Assembly: GCA_030524225.1 (NCBI GenBank)
Contig: JAUNGV010000011.1
Coordinates: forward strand, 1 to 57,880
DNA: 57,880 nt
DNA from: Eubacteriales bacterium
GTDB lineage: Bacteria > Bacillota > Clostridia > Lachnospirales > Lachnospiraceae
Reading direction: 5' to 3'
Shown here: one piece after another, positions 42,306 through 51,207 of the stretch
Numbering within the stretch: the first letter of the stretch is position 1
Layout: every line of letters starts with the position of its first letter
Notes under the pieces: model-generated
Told to the model about the DNA's origin: nothing
Seen by the model: only the letters and a program-made list of their open reading frames with translations
Databases searched by the model: none
Position numbers and translations under genes: made by a program

Positions 42306-44564
42306 GTGGCAATCACGATAACGAAGGACGACGACCGCATTGTCAAGACAGAATATGCGGAGCTGATGCAGAAATCCTATATCGACTACGCGATGAGCGT
42401 CATCATCGCCAGAGCCCTGCCGGACGTGCGCGACGGATTAAAGCCGGTGCAGCGCCGCACGCTCTACGACATGAGGGAACTGGGAATCCGGCATGACAGA
42501 CCGCACAGGAAGAGCGCGCGTATCGTCGGCGATACGATGGGTAAATATCATCCCCACGGGGATTCCTCTATTTATGACGCTCTTGTCGTGATGGCGCAGG
42601 ATTTTAAAAAAGAACTGCCGCTCGTGGACGGACACGGCAATTTCGGCAGCATCGAGGGAGACGGCGCGGCGGCTATGCGCTACACGGAGGCCCGCCTGCA
42701 GAAGATCACCGAGGAGGCCTTTCTCGCCGATCTCGACAAGGATGTTGTGGACTTTATCCCGAACTTTGACGAGACGGAGAAGGAGCCGGCGGTTCTGCCG
42801 GTCAAGATTCCGAATTTCCTCATAAACGGTTCGGAGGGAATCGCGGTGGGTATGACGACCTCCACGCCCCCGCATAATCTGGCGGAGGTCATCGATGCGG
42901 AGCTGGCGTATCTCGCCGATCCGGAGATCACGACGAAGGGGCTGATGCGGTACGTCAAGGGACCGGATTTCCCGACCGGCGGCATTGTGACGAACGAGGA
43001 GGATCTGCCAGCGATCTACGAGAGCGGCACGGGACGGATCAAGCTGCGGGGCCGCGTGGAGACCGAGAAGGGCAAGGCGGGACGCACCAATCTCGTCATC
43101 ACGGAGATTCCCTATACGATGGTCGGCGCAGGCATCGCCAAATTTCTCTCCGACGTGGCGGCTCTCTCCGAGAACAAGGTGACGCAAGACATCGTAGATA
43201 TCACGAACCAGTCGAGCAAAGAGGGAATCCGCATCGTCATCGAGCTGCGAAAGGACGCGGACGTCGAGAATTTCAAGAATCTCCTCTATAAAAAGACCCG
43301 CCTCGAGGATACTTTCGGCGTCAATATGCTCGCGATTTCCCACGGGCGTCCCGAGACGCTGGGGCTGCGCGACATTATCCGTGAGAGCGTTGACTTCCAG
43401 TTCGAGACGGCCCGCCGCAAATATACGAATCTACTGGAAAAGGAGAGGGATCGGCGCGAGATTCAGGAGGGGCTGATCAAGGCCTGCAATGTGATCGACC
43501 TGATCATTGAGATTCTGCGCGGTTCTAAAGACCGGGCTATGGCAAAGGACTGCCTCGTGCGCGGCGCGACCGAGGGAATCCAGTTCAAGTCCAAGGAATC
43601 CCTCGTGATGGCACAGCAGCTGCAGTTCACCGAGGCGCAGGCCAACGCGATTCTCGATATGCGTCTCTACAAGCTGATCGGTCTGGAACTGCAGGCGCTG
43701 ATCAAAGAGCACGAGGAGACTGTCGCGAATATTTACCGCTATGAGGATATTCTCGAGGAGCGCTCCTCGATGACGCAGGTGATCCGCAAGGAGCTGCTGG
43801 CAATTAAAAAGGAGTACGCCGTCGTCCGCAGGACGCAGATCACACAGGCGCAGGAGGCCGTCTATATCGAAAAGGCGCCGGAAGAGATGGATGTCTACTT
43901 CGTGATGGACCGTTTCGGCTACGCCAAAACCTTTGATACGGCGACGTACCAGCGCAATAAGGAGACGATCGACGAGGAGTACCGCTATGTGTTCCCGTGC
44001 AAAAACACGGGACGGATCTGTATCTTCACGAACACGGGACAGCTGCATACCATCAAGGCGGCGGATCTGCCTCTCTCCAAACTGCGGGACAAGGGCGTAC
44101 CGGTGGATAACGTGAGCAACTACGATTCCTCTAAGGAGGAGATCGTCCTGCTGACGAGCCAGTCGGCTCTGAATCTCTACCGGGTGATCTTTGCGACGAA
44201 GCTCTCGATGCTGAAAATCGTGGACGGAGGAGAGTTCGACGTGACGAAGCGCACGGTTGCCTCGACGAAGCTGACAGAGGGGGACGAGGTGATTTCCGTG
44301 ACGGTGCTCGACGGACAGCAGAACATGGTGCTCCAGACAAGGGACGGGTATTTCCTCAAATTCCCGGTGGAACAGATTCCGGAGAAAAAAAAGACGGCGG
44401 TTGGCGTGCGCGGCATGAAGCTGACGAAAGACGATGTGGTGGAGAACGTATATTTTACCCGCAATCTGGAATCAAAGTCTATTCAATACCATGAAAAAGA
44501 AGTAGAATTAAATAAATTAAAACTCGGCTCCCGGGACAGCAAGGGGACGAAGATCCGGATGTAG
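42306..44564 (+). CDS. Type IIA DNA topoisomerase subunit A (GyrA/ParC)
   Basis: The DNA-cleaving subunit, 752 residues. The winged-helix/tower region has KPVQRRTLYDM, ARIVGDTMGKYHPHGDSSIYDALV and the catalytic tyrosine in AAMRYTEARL. The C-terminal beta-pinwheel has about five blades (for example GRICIFTNTGQLHTI and VDGGEFDVTKR). No GyrA box (QRRGGKG-like) is present in the first blade, and the chain is shorter than typical GyrA (over 800), which favours ParC. I start at GTG 42306. The ATG at 42294 lies inside the repeat box and would destroy the ribosome site assignment. Confidence 0.92.
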   Translation: MAITITKDDDRIVKTEYAELMQKSYIDYAMSVIIARALPDVRDGLKPVQRRTLYDMRELGIRHDRPHRKSARIVGDTMGKYHPHGDSSIYDALVVMAQDFKKELPLVDGHGNFGSIEGDGAAAMRYTEARLQKITEEAFLADLDKDVVDFIPNFDETEKEPAVLPVKIPNFLINGSEGIAVGMTTSTPPHNLAEVIDAELAYLADPEITTKGLMRYVKGPDFPTGGIVTNEEDLPAIYESGTGRIKLRGRVETEKGKAGRTNLVITEIPYTMVGAGIAKFLSDVAALSENKVTQDIVDITNQSSKEGIRIVIELRKDADVENFKNLLYKKTRLEDTFGVNMLAISHGRPETLGLRDIIRESVDFQFETARRKYTNLLEKERDRREIQEGLIKACNVIDLIIEILRGSKDRAMAKDCLVRGATEGIQFKSKESLVMAQQLQFTEAQANAILDMRLYKLIGLELQALIKEHEETVANIYRYEDILEERSSMTQVIRKELLAIKKEYAVVRRTQITQAQEAVYIEKAPEEMDVYFVMDRFGYAKTFDTATYQRNKETIDEEYRYVFPCKNTGRICIFTNTGQLHTIKAADLPLSKLRDKGVPVDNVSNYDSSKEEIVLLTSQSALNLYRVIFATKLSMLKIVDGGEFDVTKRTVASTKLTEGDEVISVTVLDGQQNMVLQTRDGYFLKFPVEQIPEKKKTAVGVRGMKLTKDDVVENVYFTRNLESKSIQYHEKEVELNKLKLGSRDSKGTKIRM

Positions 44565-44679
44565 CGTAGTGGAAGCAGAACACTTCGGATCGCGGAGTGG
44601 TGAATGAACCAGCACCGGGATGCGGGATAAGAGCACCAAATGCTTTCAGTGTGATAAAGATAGTAAGGAAGGGTACGGT

Positions 44680-45237
44680 ATGAGAGTAATTGCAGGAGAG
44701 GCGCGGCGTCTGCCGCTGGTGACGCCGGACGGGCTGGATACCCGCCCGACGCAGGACCGGATCAAGGAAACTCTATTTAATATTTTGCAGATGGAGACGC
44801 CGGGGGCGGTATTTCTCGATCTGTGCGCGGGCAGCGGCGGAATCGGCATCGAAGCACTGAGCCGGGGTGCGCGCCACTGTTATTTCGTGGAAAACGGGCG
44901 CGACGCCGTGGCCTGTATCCAGCAGAACCTTCACAAGACGCACTTTGAGGAGAAGGCGACCCTCCTTAAGCAGGATGTGCTCAACGCAATCCGCAACATT
45001 CACGAGAAAGAGGCGGATCTGATCTATCTCGACCCGCCGTATGAATCGCCGGCGCAGAAGGCGGCGCTGCTGGCGCTGGCAGAGGCGTCGTATGTGACAG
45101 AGAATACGATGATTATTGTGGAGGCTCTTCTTGACACGGATTTTTCCTATCTGGAGGAGACGGATCTGGAAATCGTCCGGGAGAAGCGGTACAAAGCGAA
45201 CGAGCATGTTTTCATTCGCAGAAAGACGGGACAGTAA
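44680..45237 (+). CDS. rsmD: 16S rRNA (guanine966-N2)-methyltransferase RsmD
   Basis: A 185-residue methyltransferase that modifies G966 of 16S rRNA. It begins MRVIAGEARRLPLVTPDGLDTRPTQDRIKETLFNIL, typical of RsmD. The SAM site is FLDLCAGSGGIGIEALSRGA and the catalytic motif is LDPPYESP. An upstream in-frame ATG at 44620 would add an atypical 20 residues. The ATG at 44680 has AAGGAAGG. rsmD next to coaD is the widespread bacterial arrangement. Confidence 0.95.
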   Translation: MRVIAGEARRLPLVTPDGLDTRPTQDRIKETLFNILQMETPGAVFLDLCAGSGGIGIEALSRGARHCYFVENGRDAVACIQQNLHKTHFEEKATLLKQDVLNAIRNIHEKEADLIYLDPPYESPAQKAALLALAEASYVTENTMIIVEALLDTDFSYLEETDLEIVREKRYKANEHVFIRRKTGQ

Positions 45238-45270
45238 CCAATCGGCAGGCAGCAAAGGAGTGGAGCGCCT

Positions 45271-45325
45271 GACGCAAATTTGATATTTGCGTCGCCCCGT
45301 CGCGAGGGGCGCTCCGGAATGGGGA
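45271..45325 (+). repeat. Composite RBS-linked repeat, copy 8 (coaD)
   Basis: Plus-oriented. Hairpin 1 at 45271-45293 (arms GACGCAAAT and ATTTGCGTC, loop TTGAT), then GCCCCGTCGCG and the box GCGCTCCGGAATGGGGA, whose GGGG serves as ribosome site for the ATG at 45331. Hairpins 2 and 3 are absent. An AAAGGAGTGG lies upstream of hairpin 1, perhaps the original ribosome site. Confidence 0.75.
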
Positions 45326-45330
45326 ATGAT

Positions 45331-45837
45331 ATGAAGGCAGCGATTTATCCCGGAAGTTTTGATCCGGTCACCTATGGACATATCGATGTGATCCGCCGGG
45401 CGGCGGAAATGTTCGATGAACTGATTGTTTCCGTACTGGATAACAGGGCAAAGACGCCGTTGTTTTCCGTAGAGGAACGTGTTAAAATGTTACAGGATGT
45501 GACGCGTGATATTCCGAACGTCAAGGTGGATTCTTTTCATGGCCTTCTGATCGATTATGCCAGACGGCTGAATGTTCACATTGCGATCCGGGGACTGCGC
45601 GCCATTACCGATTTTGAGTATGAACTTCAGATTTCGCAGACGAACCGGAAGCTCTCCAACGGGAATCTGGATACGATCTTTCTGACGACAAGTCTGGAAT
45701 ACGCATATCTGAGCTCTTCGAGCGTCAAGGAGATTGCGTGTTTCGGCGGCGATATTTCCCAGTGCGTGCCGCCCGAGGTGGCGGCGCTGATCGAACAGAA
45801 ATACCGCGAGCTCAGAGCGCAGGGGATCAATCCGTAA
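45331..45837 (+). CDS. coaD: Phosphopantetheine adenylyltransferase
   Basis: Transfers AMP from ATP to 4'-phosphopantetheine in coenzyme A synthesis. The 168-residue protein has the nucleotidyltransferase motif [16 protein letters not shown] near the N terminus, [14 protein letters not shown] and the SSSSVKEIA motif at the C terminus. The ATG at 45331 is right for the family; an ATG 51 bases earlier is inside the repeat and rejected. It is downstream of rsmD and probably co-transcribed. Confidence 0.97.
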   Translation: MKAAIYPGSFDPVTYGHIDVIRRAAEMFDELIVSVLDNRAKTPLFSVEERVKMLQDVTRDIPNVKVDSFHGLLIDYARRLNVHIAIRGLRAITDFEYELQISQTNRKLSNGNLDTIFLTTSLEYAYLSSSSVKEIACFGGDISQCVPPEVAALIEQKYRELRAQGINP

Positions 45838-45879
45838 TCCGTCTGTGGCAGCAGAAATAACGGCAGGGAGAACATTGAT

Positions 45880-46566
45880 ATGAGCAGCAAAATCGAACAG
45901 CAGATTGATCAGATAGAGGATTATATTGATAACTGTAAGTATCAGCCCTTTTCCAATTCCAAGATTATTGTGGACAGGGATGAGTTTGACGGGCTGCTCC
46001 AGCAGCTGCGCGCCAAGGTGCCGGAGGAAATCAAGCACTATCAGCGGATCATCAATAACAAAGAGGCGATTCTGGCTGACGCACGCAAGAAGGCGGAGGA
46101 GCTGATCAACGAGGCGACGGTGCATACCAACGAGCTGATCAACGAGCACGAGATCATGCAGCAGGCGTACGCACAGGCCAACGAGGTCGTGAAGCTCGCC
46201 TCCAAGCAGGCGCAGGATATTCTCGACAAGGCGATCGGGGAGGCGAATTCCTACCGGGCGTCGGCGGTGCAGTATATGGACGATATGCTGCAACAGCTCG
46301 AGAATATCACAGCGCAGACGATGGAGAATTCCAACGCGATCTACAGCAATTTCGCGAACACGCTGGGCGGTTATGCCGAGATCCTGCGTCAGAACCGGAG
46401 CGATCTGCTGCCGCAGGAGGAAGAGGGATACGATCAGACCGCGGAGGCGACGCCGGAGGACGGGTATTATCCCGAGGCGGGACAGGTTGCACCGGAGGAT
46501 GTGTATCAGGGAGGAGCGCCGCAGGGCGTGACACAGGATACGGGAAGCCTGACAATGATGAACTAA
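45880..46566 (+). CDS. Coiled-coil protein, DivIVA/F-ATPase-b-like, unknown role
   Basis: A 228-residue protein with long amphipathic helices (about 1-160: IEQQIDQIEDYIDNC, then HYQRIINNKEAILADARKKAEELINEAT, then QAQDILDKAIGEANSY). The acidic, Pro/Gly/Gln-rich tail looks disordered. It has no membrane segment. The helix pattern recalls the b subunit of F-ATPases or DivIVA tails, but no specific signature is present, and I do not assign a function. A similar gene often sits behind coaD in Lachnospiraceae, from memory. A strong terminator follows. Confidence 0.72.
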   Translation: MSSKIEQQIDQIEDYIDNCKYQPFSNSKIIVDRDEFDGLLQQLRAKVPEEIKHYQRIINNKEAILADARKKAEELINEATVHTNELINEHEIMQQAYAQANEVVKLASKQAQDILDKAIGEANSYRASAVQYMDDMLQQLENITAQTMENSNAIYSNFANTLGGYAEILRQNRSDLLPQEEEGYDQTAEATPEDGYYPEAGQVAPEDVYQGGAPQGVTQDTGSLTMMN

Positions 46567-46573
46567 TAAACGG

Positions 46574-46609
46574 GGCCGATTTTGCATACGCTGTGAAATC
46601 GGCCTTTTT
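46574..46609 (+). terminator. Rho-independent terminator
   Basis: GGCCGATTT (46574-46582) pairs with AAATCGGCC (46596-46604), followed by TTTTT. It ends the rsmD-coaD-coiled-coil unit. Confidence 0.93.
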
Positions 46610-46721
46610 CTGTAAGCGGGAAGCAGAGCCTCCACTTTATCTGCGCGCGTATCTTTCGTCCACGGCGGAGGAGGTTTGTGCGAGGTCCCGTGAATGGGAA
46701 TAGAGACAGGAGATTGACAGA

Positions 46722-47384
46722 ATGAGGATTGACACATCGGCGGTGCGGGCACTGCTGTTTGATCTGGACGGGACGCTGGTGGATTCCATGTGGGTCTGGG
46801 GCGCGATCGATATCGAGTATCTGGCGCGATTCGGTCTGACGGCTCCGGAGGATCTGCAGGAGGAGATCGGCGGCTGTAGCTTTCAGGAGACGGCGGTTTA
46901 TTTCAAGGAGAGATTCCATATCCCGGATTCTCTGGAGAAAATCTGTGCGGACTGGACGCAGATGGCATGGGACAAATACACGCGGGAAGTCCCCCTGAAA
47001 TCCGGCGTGCGCGAACTTCTTGCGTGGTGCAGAGAAAACGGAATTCCCTGCGCGATCGCCACGAGCAACTTCCGGGAGCTGACGGAACAGGTGCTGCTCT
47101 CGCACGGAATTGAGGACTGCTTTGCCGCGGTGGTGACGGGCAAAGAGGTGGCGAAGGGCAAGCCGATGCCGGACATCTATCTGGAGGCGGCGCGCCGCGT
47201 CGGCGTTTCCGCCGGGCAGTGCCTCGTCTTTGAAGATATTATTTCCGGAATTCAGGCCGGTAAGGCGGCAGGGATGAAGGTCTGCGCCGTCCGGGACGGG
47301 GACGATCCGCAGCGCGAGAAAGAGAAACGGGCGCTGGCGGATTTCTATCTCAGCGACTATAGGGAAATTGAAAATATCAGGTAA
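46722..47384 (+). CDS. HAD-superfamily phosphatase, beta-phosphoglucomutase-like
   Basis: A 220-residue haloacid dehalogenase-type hydrolase of the subfamily IA group. Motif I is LLFDLDGTLVDS (nucleophile Asp and the acid/base Asp two later), motif II is in AIATSN, the Lys is in KGKPMPDIYLEA and motif IV is LVFEDIISGI. A helical cap of type C1 lies between motifs I and II. It probably dephosphorylates a small sugar phosphate; the substrate is not clear. It is monocistronic between a terminator and element B. Confidence 0.88.
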   Translation: MRIDTSAVRALLFDLDGTLVDSMWVWGAIDIEYLARFGLTAPEDLQEEIGGCSFQETAVYFKERFHIPDSLEKICADWTQMAWDKYTREVPLKSGVRELLAWCRENGIPCAIATSNFRELTEQVLLSHGIEDCFAAVVTGKEVAKGKPMPDIYLEAARRVGVSAGQCLVFEDIISGIQAGKAAGMKVCAVRDGDDPQREKEKRALADFYLSDYREIENIR

Positions 47385-47393
47385 CGCCCGATT

Positions 47394-47476
47394 ATGAGCA
47401 AAGGCAGCCGCGAAGCGGCGGAGAGCGCGGCAGCGCGACTTTACGAATGGCGCGGGCTGAACTGTCACAAGTAAGA
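47394..47476 (+). repeat. Element B, full copy 2
   Basis: About 80 bases nearly identical to 8171-8249 (inside repeat copy 1). It contains a GCCGC-GAA-GCGGC hairpin and ends CTGAACTGTYAC. Here it stands alone, without the box. Reverse-oriented partial copies are near 28363-28404 and 10872-10935. Confidence 0.75.
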
Positions 47477-47562
47477 CGGGTTGGTTCAAACTGACTTAGT
47501 CAAAAGATTGACTGAGTTGAATAAACCGAATTGGTCAATGAATAAGGAAAGGAACTGAATTT

Positions 47563-48129
47563 ATGTTCGGAAAGAAAAAAGGTGAATTTGGATATATCGA
47601 GGCGGGAAAGAAAAAGATGATTCTGCTGACGGCGCTGATGCTCATCATGGTGCTGTTGCTCTATTTCGTGCCTCTCTGGTATTTCGGGACGAATAAGAAT
47701 CTCTTCACGATTCTGGCGGCGCTGGGCTGTCTGCCACTGGGCAAGTCCGCGGTCAGCATGGTGATGTTCCTGCGCGCCAGGGGCTGTTCCCCGCAGGTGC
47801 GCAGCGCGGTACTGGCGCATGCGGGAGAAGTGAGCGGCGCTTATGATCTCTATATGACGAGTTACTCCAAGAATTTCCAGCTGAGCCATCTCGCAGCGGC
47901 AGGAAAGAATGTCTGCGCCTTTACGGAGACGGCGTCCTGCGACGCGCAGGCCGGTGAGAAACACATTCTCAAGATGATGGAAGACAACGGATTTCACGGC
48001 TATACCGTCAAAATTTTCTATAACCTCGACAAGTATGTAAAGAGGCTCGATGAGCTGAATGCACTGCAGGGGGAGAGCCGGAAGGATTTTTCGGCGCTGT
48101 TCCGTCTGCTCTACTCAATTTCACTGTAA
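47563..48129 (+). CDS. Conserved membrane protein of unknown function
   Basis: A 188-residue protein with two adjacent membrane helices (about 19-38 and 46-66) after a basic N terminus (MFGKKKGEFGYIEAGKKK). A soluble C-terminal domain follows, with a possible nuclease- or ligand-like fold (CDAQAGEKHILKMMEDNGFHGYTVKIF). I do not recognise a named family. The start has AAGGAAAGGAA upstream. It is followed after 122 bases by the nitrilase-family gene. The gap 47477-47562 holds AT-rich leader sequence with an imperfect inverted repeat around TTGACT. Confidence 0.6.
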   Translation: MFGKKKGEFGYIEAGKKKMILLTALMLIMVLLLYFVPLWYFGTNKNLFTILAALGCLPLGKSAVSMVMFLRARGCSPQVRSAVLAHAGEVSGAYDLYMTSYSKNFQLSHLAAAGKNVCAFTETASCDAQAGEKHILKMMEDNGFHGYTVKIFYNLDKYVKRLDELNALQGESRKDFSALFRLLYSISL

Positions 48130-48251
48130 TAACGCCAAAAGTGCTCGGCACACGAATCGGAGCATAGCTCCGATTCAGAATTGCAGGTCAGAAACCGCCT
48201 GTGCGGATTTCTGACCGCAGAGCCGCAGGCAAGCTGCGGCATGGGGTGAGG

Positions 48252-49133
48252 ATGGAGAAACTTCGGATAGCGTTGCTGCAGATTGCACCCTGCGGGACTG
48301 TGGAAGGCAATCTGGAGAAAGGAATCAAAGCCTGCAGAAAAGCGAAGGAGATGGGCGCTGACATTGCGCTTTTTCCTGAAATGTGGAGTATCGGTTATCG
48401 TATCTGGGACCGTCCCGCCGATGAGTGGACGGCGGAAGCCATCGCGGCGGACAGTCCGTTTGTTCGTATCTTCGGAGCGCTGGCGGCAGAGCTGCGCATG
48501 GCGATCGGGATTACCCTGCTGGAACAGTGGGATAACGGGCCGCGCAATACGCTCGTTCTGTTTGATCGTTTCGGAGAAAGGCGGCTGACATACGCGAAGG
48601 TACATACCTGTGATTTCAGCGTGGAGAAGCATCTGACGCCCGGAGACGGTTTCTCTGTGACAGAGCTGGATACCGCCTGCGGCATCGTTCAGGTTGGCGC
48701 GATGATCTGCTATGACCGTGAATTTCCGGAGAGCGCCAGAATCCTGATGCTGCAGGGAGCGGAGCTGATCCTCGTTCCGAACGCCTGCCCGATGGAGAGC
48801 AACCGTCTCTCCCAGCTGCGCGCGAGGGCCTATGAGAATATGACGGCGGTGGCGACCTGCAATTATCCAGCCATGGTGCCGGACTGCAACGGCGGCTCGA
48901 GCGTCTTTGACGGCGTGGCCTACCTTCCTGATGCGGAGAGCTCGCGGGATACCTGTATCCTGCAGGCCGGGGAGGAAGAGGGAATTTATCTGGCAGACCT
49001 TGATCTGGAGCAGCTGCGCGCCTACCGGAAAACGGAGGTGCACGGCAACGCCTACCGCCATCCGAAGAAGTACGGACTGCTGACGGACACACAGATCCGG
49101 GAACCCTTTTGCCGGGCGGATTACCGGGAATAG
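48252..49133 (+). CDS. Nitrilase-superfamily carbon-nitrogen hydrolase
   Basis: A 293-residue amidase of the carbon-nitrogen hydrolase family. The catalytic triad is readable: Glu43 in FPEMW, Lys116 in YAKVH and Cys153 in MICYDREFPES. It is predicted to hydrolyse an amide, nitrile or omega-amide in the cytoplasm; the branch (omega-amidase, carbamoylputrescine hydrolase or other) cannot be told. I use the ATG at 48252, behind GGGGTGAGG, rather than one 51 bases earlier. A GC-rich palindromic spacer (48150-48245) precedes it. Confidence 0.9.
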   Translation: MEKLRIALLQIAPCGTVEGNLEKGIKACRKAKEMGADIALFPEMWSIGYRIWDRPADEWTAEAIAADSPFVRIFGALAAELRMAIGITLLEQWDNGPRNTLVLFDRFGERRLTYAKVHTCDFSVEKHLTPGDGFSVTELDTACGIVQVGAMICYDREFPESARILMLQGAELILVPNACPMESNRLSQLRARAYENMTAVATCNYPAMVPDCNGGSSVFDGVAYLPDAESSRDTCILQAGEEEGIYLADLDLEQLRAYRKTEVHGNAYRHPKKYGLLTDTQIREPFCRADYRE

Positions 49134-49216
49134 AGGGAACAAATTTCCGGGACTTAAGAAATATACAAAATGTACTGAAATCGGTATGGAAGGATGGGCA
49201 TGAAAGAAAGGTAATT

Positions 49217-50410
49217 ATGCAGAAATGGATCATCACGGCGAACGAGCAGAATCAGCGGCTGGATAAGTACCTGCGCCGCAGACTTCCTGCGGCGGGAAGT
49301 TCGTTCCTGTACAAAATGATGCGCAAGAAAAATATCACGCTGAACGGAAAGAAGGCGGGTGGCTCAGAGCTGATTGAGGAGGGAGACGAGATCACCCTCT
49401 TTCTCTCGGATGAGACGATCGCCAAATTTGCAGGAAGTATAGCTGGGCGAACCAGCGAGGCTGGAGCCAGAGCCGGAGCGAGCGAGCTGTCTGCCGCAGG
49501 TGCTGCCGGACTGGCTGCGTCGGCGCATACAGGGCGCAGCGTTTCCGGGACAAAACGGATGACGCAGGCTGGTAACCATGCTTCCGGAACGGCAGGGGAA
49601 TCCGGCGATCTGCTGCGCCGGATTACACCTGCTTCCATCTTGTACGAGGACGAGCATCTGCTCTTTGTCGTAAAGCCCGCCGGGGTGCTCTCGCAGAAGG
49701 CGCACCCGGAGGATATCTCGATGAACGAGTGGCTGCTGGACTATCTGCGCGGGACAGGATATCTGACGCCGGAGCGGCTTTCCATGTACCGGCCGTCCGT
49801 CTGCAACCGCCTCGACCGCAACACGGGAGGGATTCTGCTCTGTGCCAAGACGCTTCCCGCCAGTCAGATGCTCTCCGCGCTGCTGCGCTCCCGCGAACTG
49901 GAGAAATATTACCGTATGGTTGTCCGGGGGACAATCACAGACCCCGGCGAGATCCGCGGTATGATGGAAAAAGACAGCCGCAGCAATACGGTGCGGTTCA
50001 CAACGTCGCCGGATTGTTCTGCGGCAAATACTCACAATTCTGTGGTGAATCTCCCCAAAAGAGGAGACGGGACGCTGAAACAGGGAGTGGACGGCGTCTG
50101 CAGTGAGACGCGCTACCGGCCTCTGCGAACGCAGAACAGTCTGACGCTGGTGGAGGCTCTTCTCGTCACAGGCAAGACTCATCAGCTGCGCGCCCATTTT
50201 GCGTCGATCGGACACCCGATCGCAGGCGATCCCAAATACGGGGATCCGGCGCTGAACCGGCGGATGCGCTCACAGTACGGCGTGCGCCATCAGCTGCTCT
50301 TTGCCTGCCGCCTGCAGTTTCCGCCGCAACTGCCGGAACCCTTCGGTTATCTGGCGGGTCGGGTGTTTGAGGCCGCAGAACCGGAGGTGTTCCGCAGGGT
50401 TATGAGATAA
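49217..50410 (+). CDS. RluC/RluD-family pseudouridine synthase
   Basis: A 397-residue RNA pseudouridine synthase: N-terminal S4 domain (QRLDKYLRRRLPAAGSSFLYKMMRKKNITLNGKKAG), then the catalytic domain with CNRLDRNTGG and Asp200. Two insertions are unusual: an Ala/Gly/Ser-rich linker of about 60 residues between the S4 and catalytic domains (GRTSEAGARAGASELSAAG), and about 30 residues within the catalytic domain. Most relatives are near 300 residues. The start at 49217 has GAAAGG upstream. Which rRNA uridines it modifies is not determined. Confidence 0.9.
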   Translation: MQKWIITANEQNQRLDKYLRRRLPAAGSSFLYKMMRKKNITLNGKKAGGSELIEEGDEITLFLSDETIAKFAGSIAGRTSEAGARAGASELSAAGAAGLAASAHTGRSVSGTKRMTQAGNHASGTAGESGDLLRRITPASILYEDEHLLFVVKPAGVLSQKAHPEDISMNEWLLDYLRGTGYLTPERLSMYRPSVCNRLDRNTGGILLCAKTLPASQMLSALLRSRELEKYYRMVVRGTITDPGEIRGMMEKDSRSNTVRFTTSPDCSAANTHNSVVNLPKRGDGTLKQGVDGVCSETRYRPLRTQNSLTLVEALLVTGKTHQLRAHFASIGHPIAGDPKYGDPALNRRMRSQYGVRHQLLFACRLQFPPQLPEPFGYLAGRVFEAAEPEVFRRVMR

Positions 50411-50525
50411 ACCGCGACACGTTTTCAGAAGGCGGGCTGAGCTGGTCAAAAAGCAGCGGGATTTTATAAAGCGGGCCCCGAATGGTTCACAACATTTTTA
50501 ATCGTTTCTTATAAGGAGTACTCCC

Positions 50526-51059
50526 ATGGCGACATGGAATTCCCGCGGGCTGCGCGGTTCCACATTAGAGGAACTCGTCAACCGCACCAATGATAAATAC
50601 CGCGAGCAGCGGCTTGCACTCATTCAGAAGGTGCCTACGCCGATCACGCCGATGAAAATTGACAAGGAACACCGCCATATCACGCTGGCGTATTTTGAGC
50701 AGAAGAGCACGGTTGATTATATCGGCGTGATTCAGGGGCTTCCGGTCTGCTTCGACGCGAAGGAGTCGGCGCAGATGACGTTCGCACTCCAGAATATCCA
50801 CCCGCATCAGGTGGCGTTTATGCAGGAGTTCGAGCGGCAGGACGGGATCGCCTTTTTCCTGATTTACTATACGGCGAAGGATCTCTATTACTATCTGCCG
50901 TTCCGGGATTTTCTGCCATTCTGGGAGAGAGCGCAGAGCGGCGGACGCAAGAGTTTTCGCTTCGATGAGCTGGATCAGACGTATATCCTGCCGAAGAAGC
51001 AGGGCGTGATGGTGCCGTATCTGGAGATGATCAACAAGGATCTGGCGGAGCGAGAGTAA
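50526..51059 (+). CDS. recU: Holliday junction resolvase RecU
   Basis: A 177-residue RecU-type resolvase, the Firmicutes counterpart of RuvC. It carries WNSRGLRGSTLEELVNRTNDKYR, a VPTPITPMKID stretch, the catalytic acid region FEQKSTVDYIGVIQGLPVCFDAKES and FERQDGIAFFLIYY, then FDELDQTYILPK. In this organism it would resolve junctions moved by RuvAB (9 kb) and RecG (37 kb). The start follows AAGGAG. Length is slightly below the Bacillus protein, which has a longer N terminus. Confidence 0.93.
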   Translation: MATWNSRGLRGSTLEELVNRTNDKYREQRLALIQKVPTPITPMKIDKEHRHITLAYFEQKSTVDYIGVIQGLPVCFDAKESAQMTFALQNIHPHQVAFMQEFERQDGIAFFLIYYTAKDLYYYLPFRDFLPFWERAQSGGRKSFRFDELDQTYILPKKQGVMVPYLEMINKDLAERE

Positions 51060-51067
51060 GATAAGCA

Positions 51068-51096
51068 TTGACAGAGATAGTGTTTGCATATATACT
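51068..51096 (+). promoter_or_regulatory. Promoter of the his operon
   Basis: Consensus TTGACA (51068-51073), 17 bases, TATACT (51091-51096), 111 bases before hisZ. The leader shows no T-box features (no GGTGG-type anticodon-proximal motif seen) and no clear attenuator. Confidence 0.75.
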
Positions 51097-51207
51097 TCAA
51101 AAGGATTTAGTACGTTACCATGATAAAGTGATGGCTGCCGGGAAGCCGGAGCAGAGGAGCTGGTTACTGAAGATCCCAAAGCAAAGAAACGGAGCAGGAA
51201 CGATTGT

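Noticed and set aside
50486-50515. TTCACA-N18-TATAAG as a recU promoter
   Set aside because: The -10 overlaps the recU ribosome site, so the transcript would lack it.
51097-51207. A T-box or histidine attenuator in the his leader
   Set aside because: No T-box sequence motifs, no run of His codons and no terminator/antiterminator pair were found.
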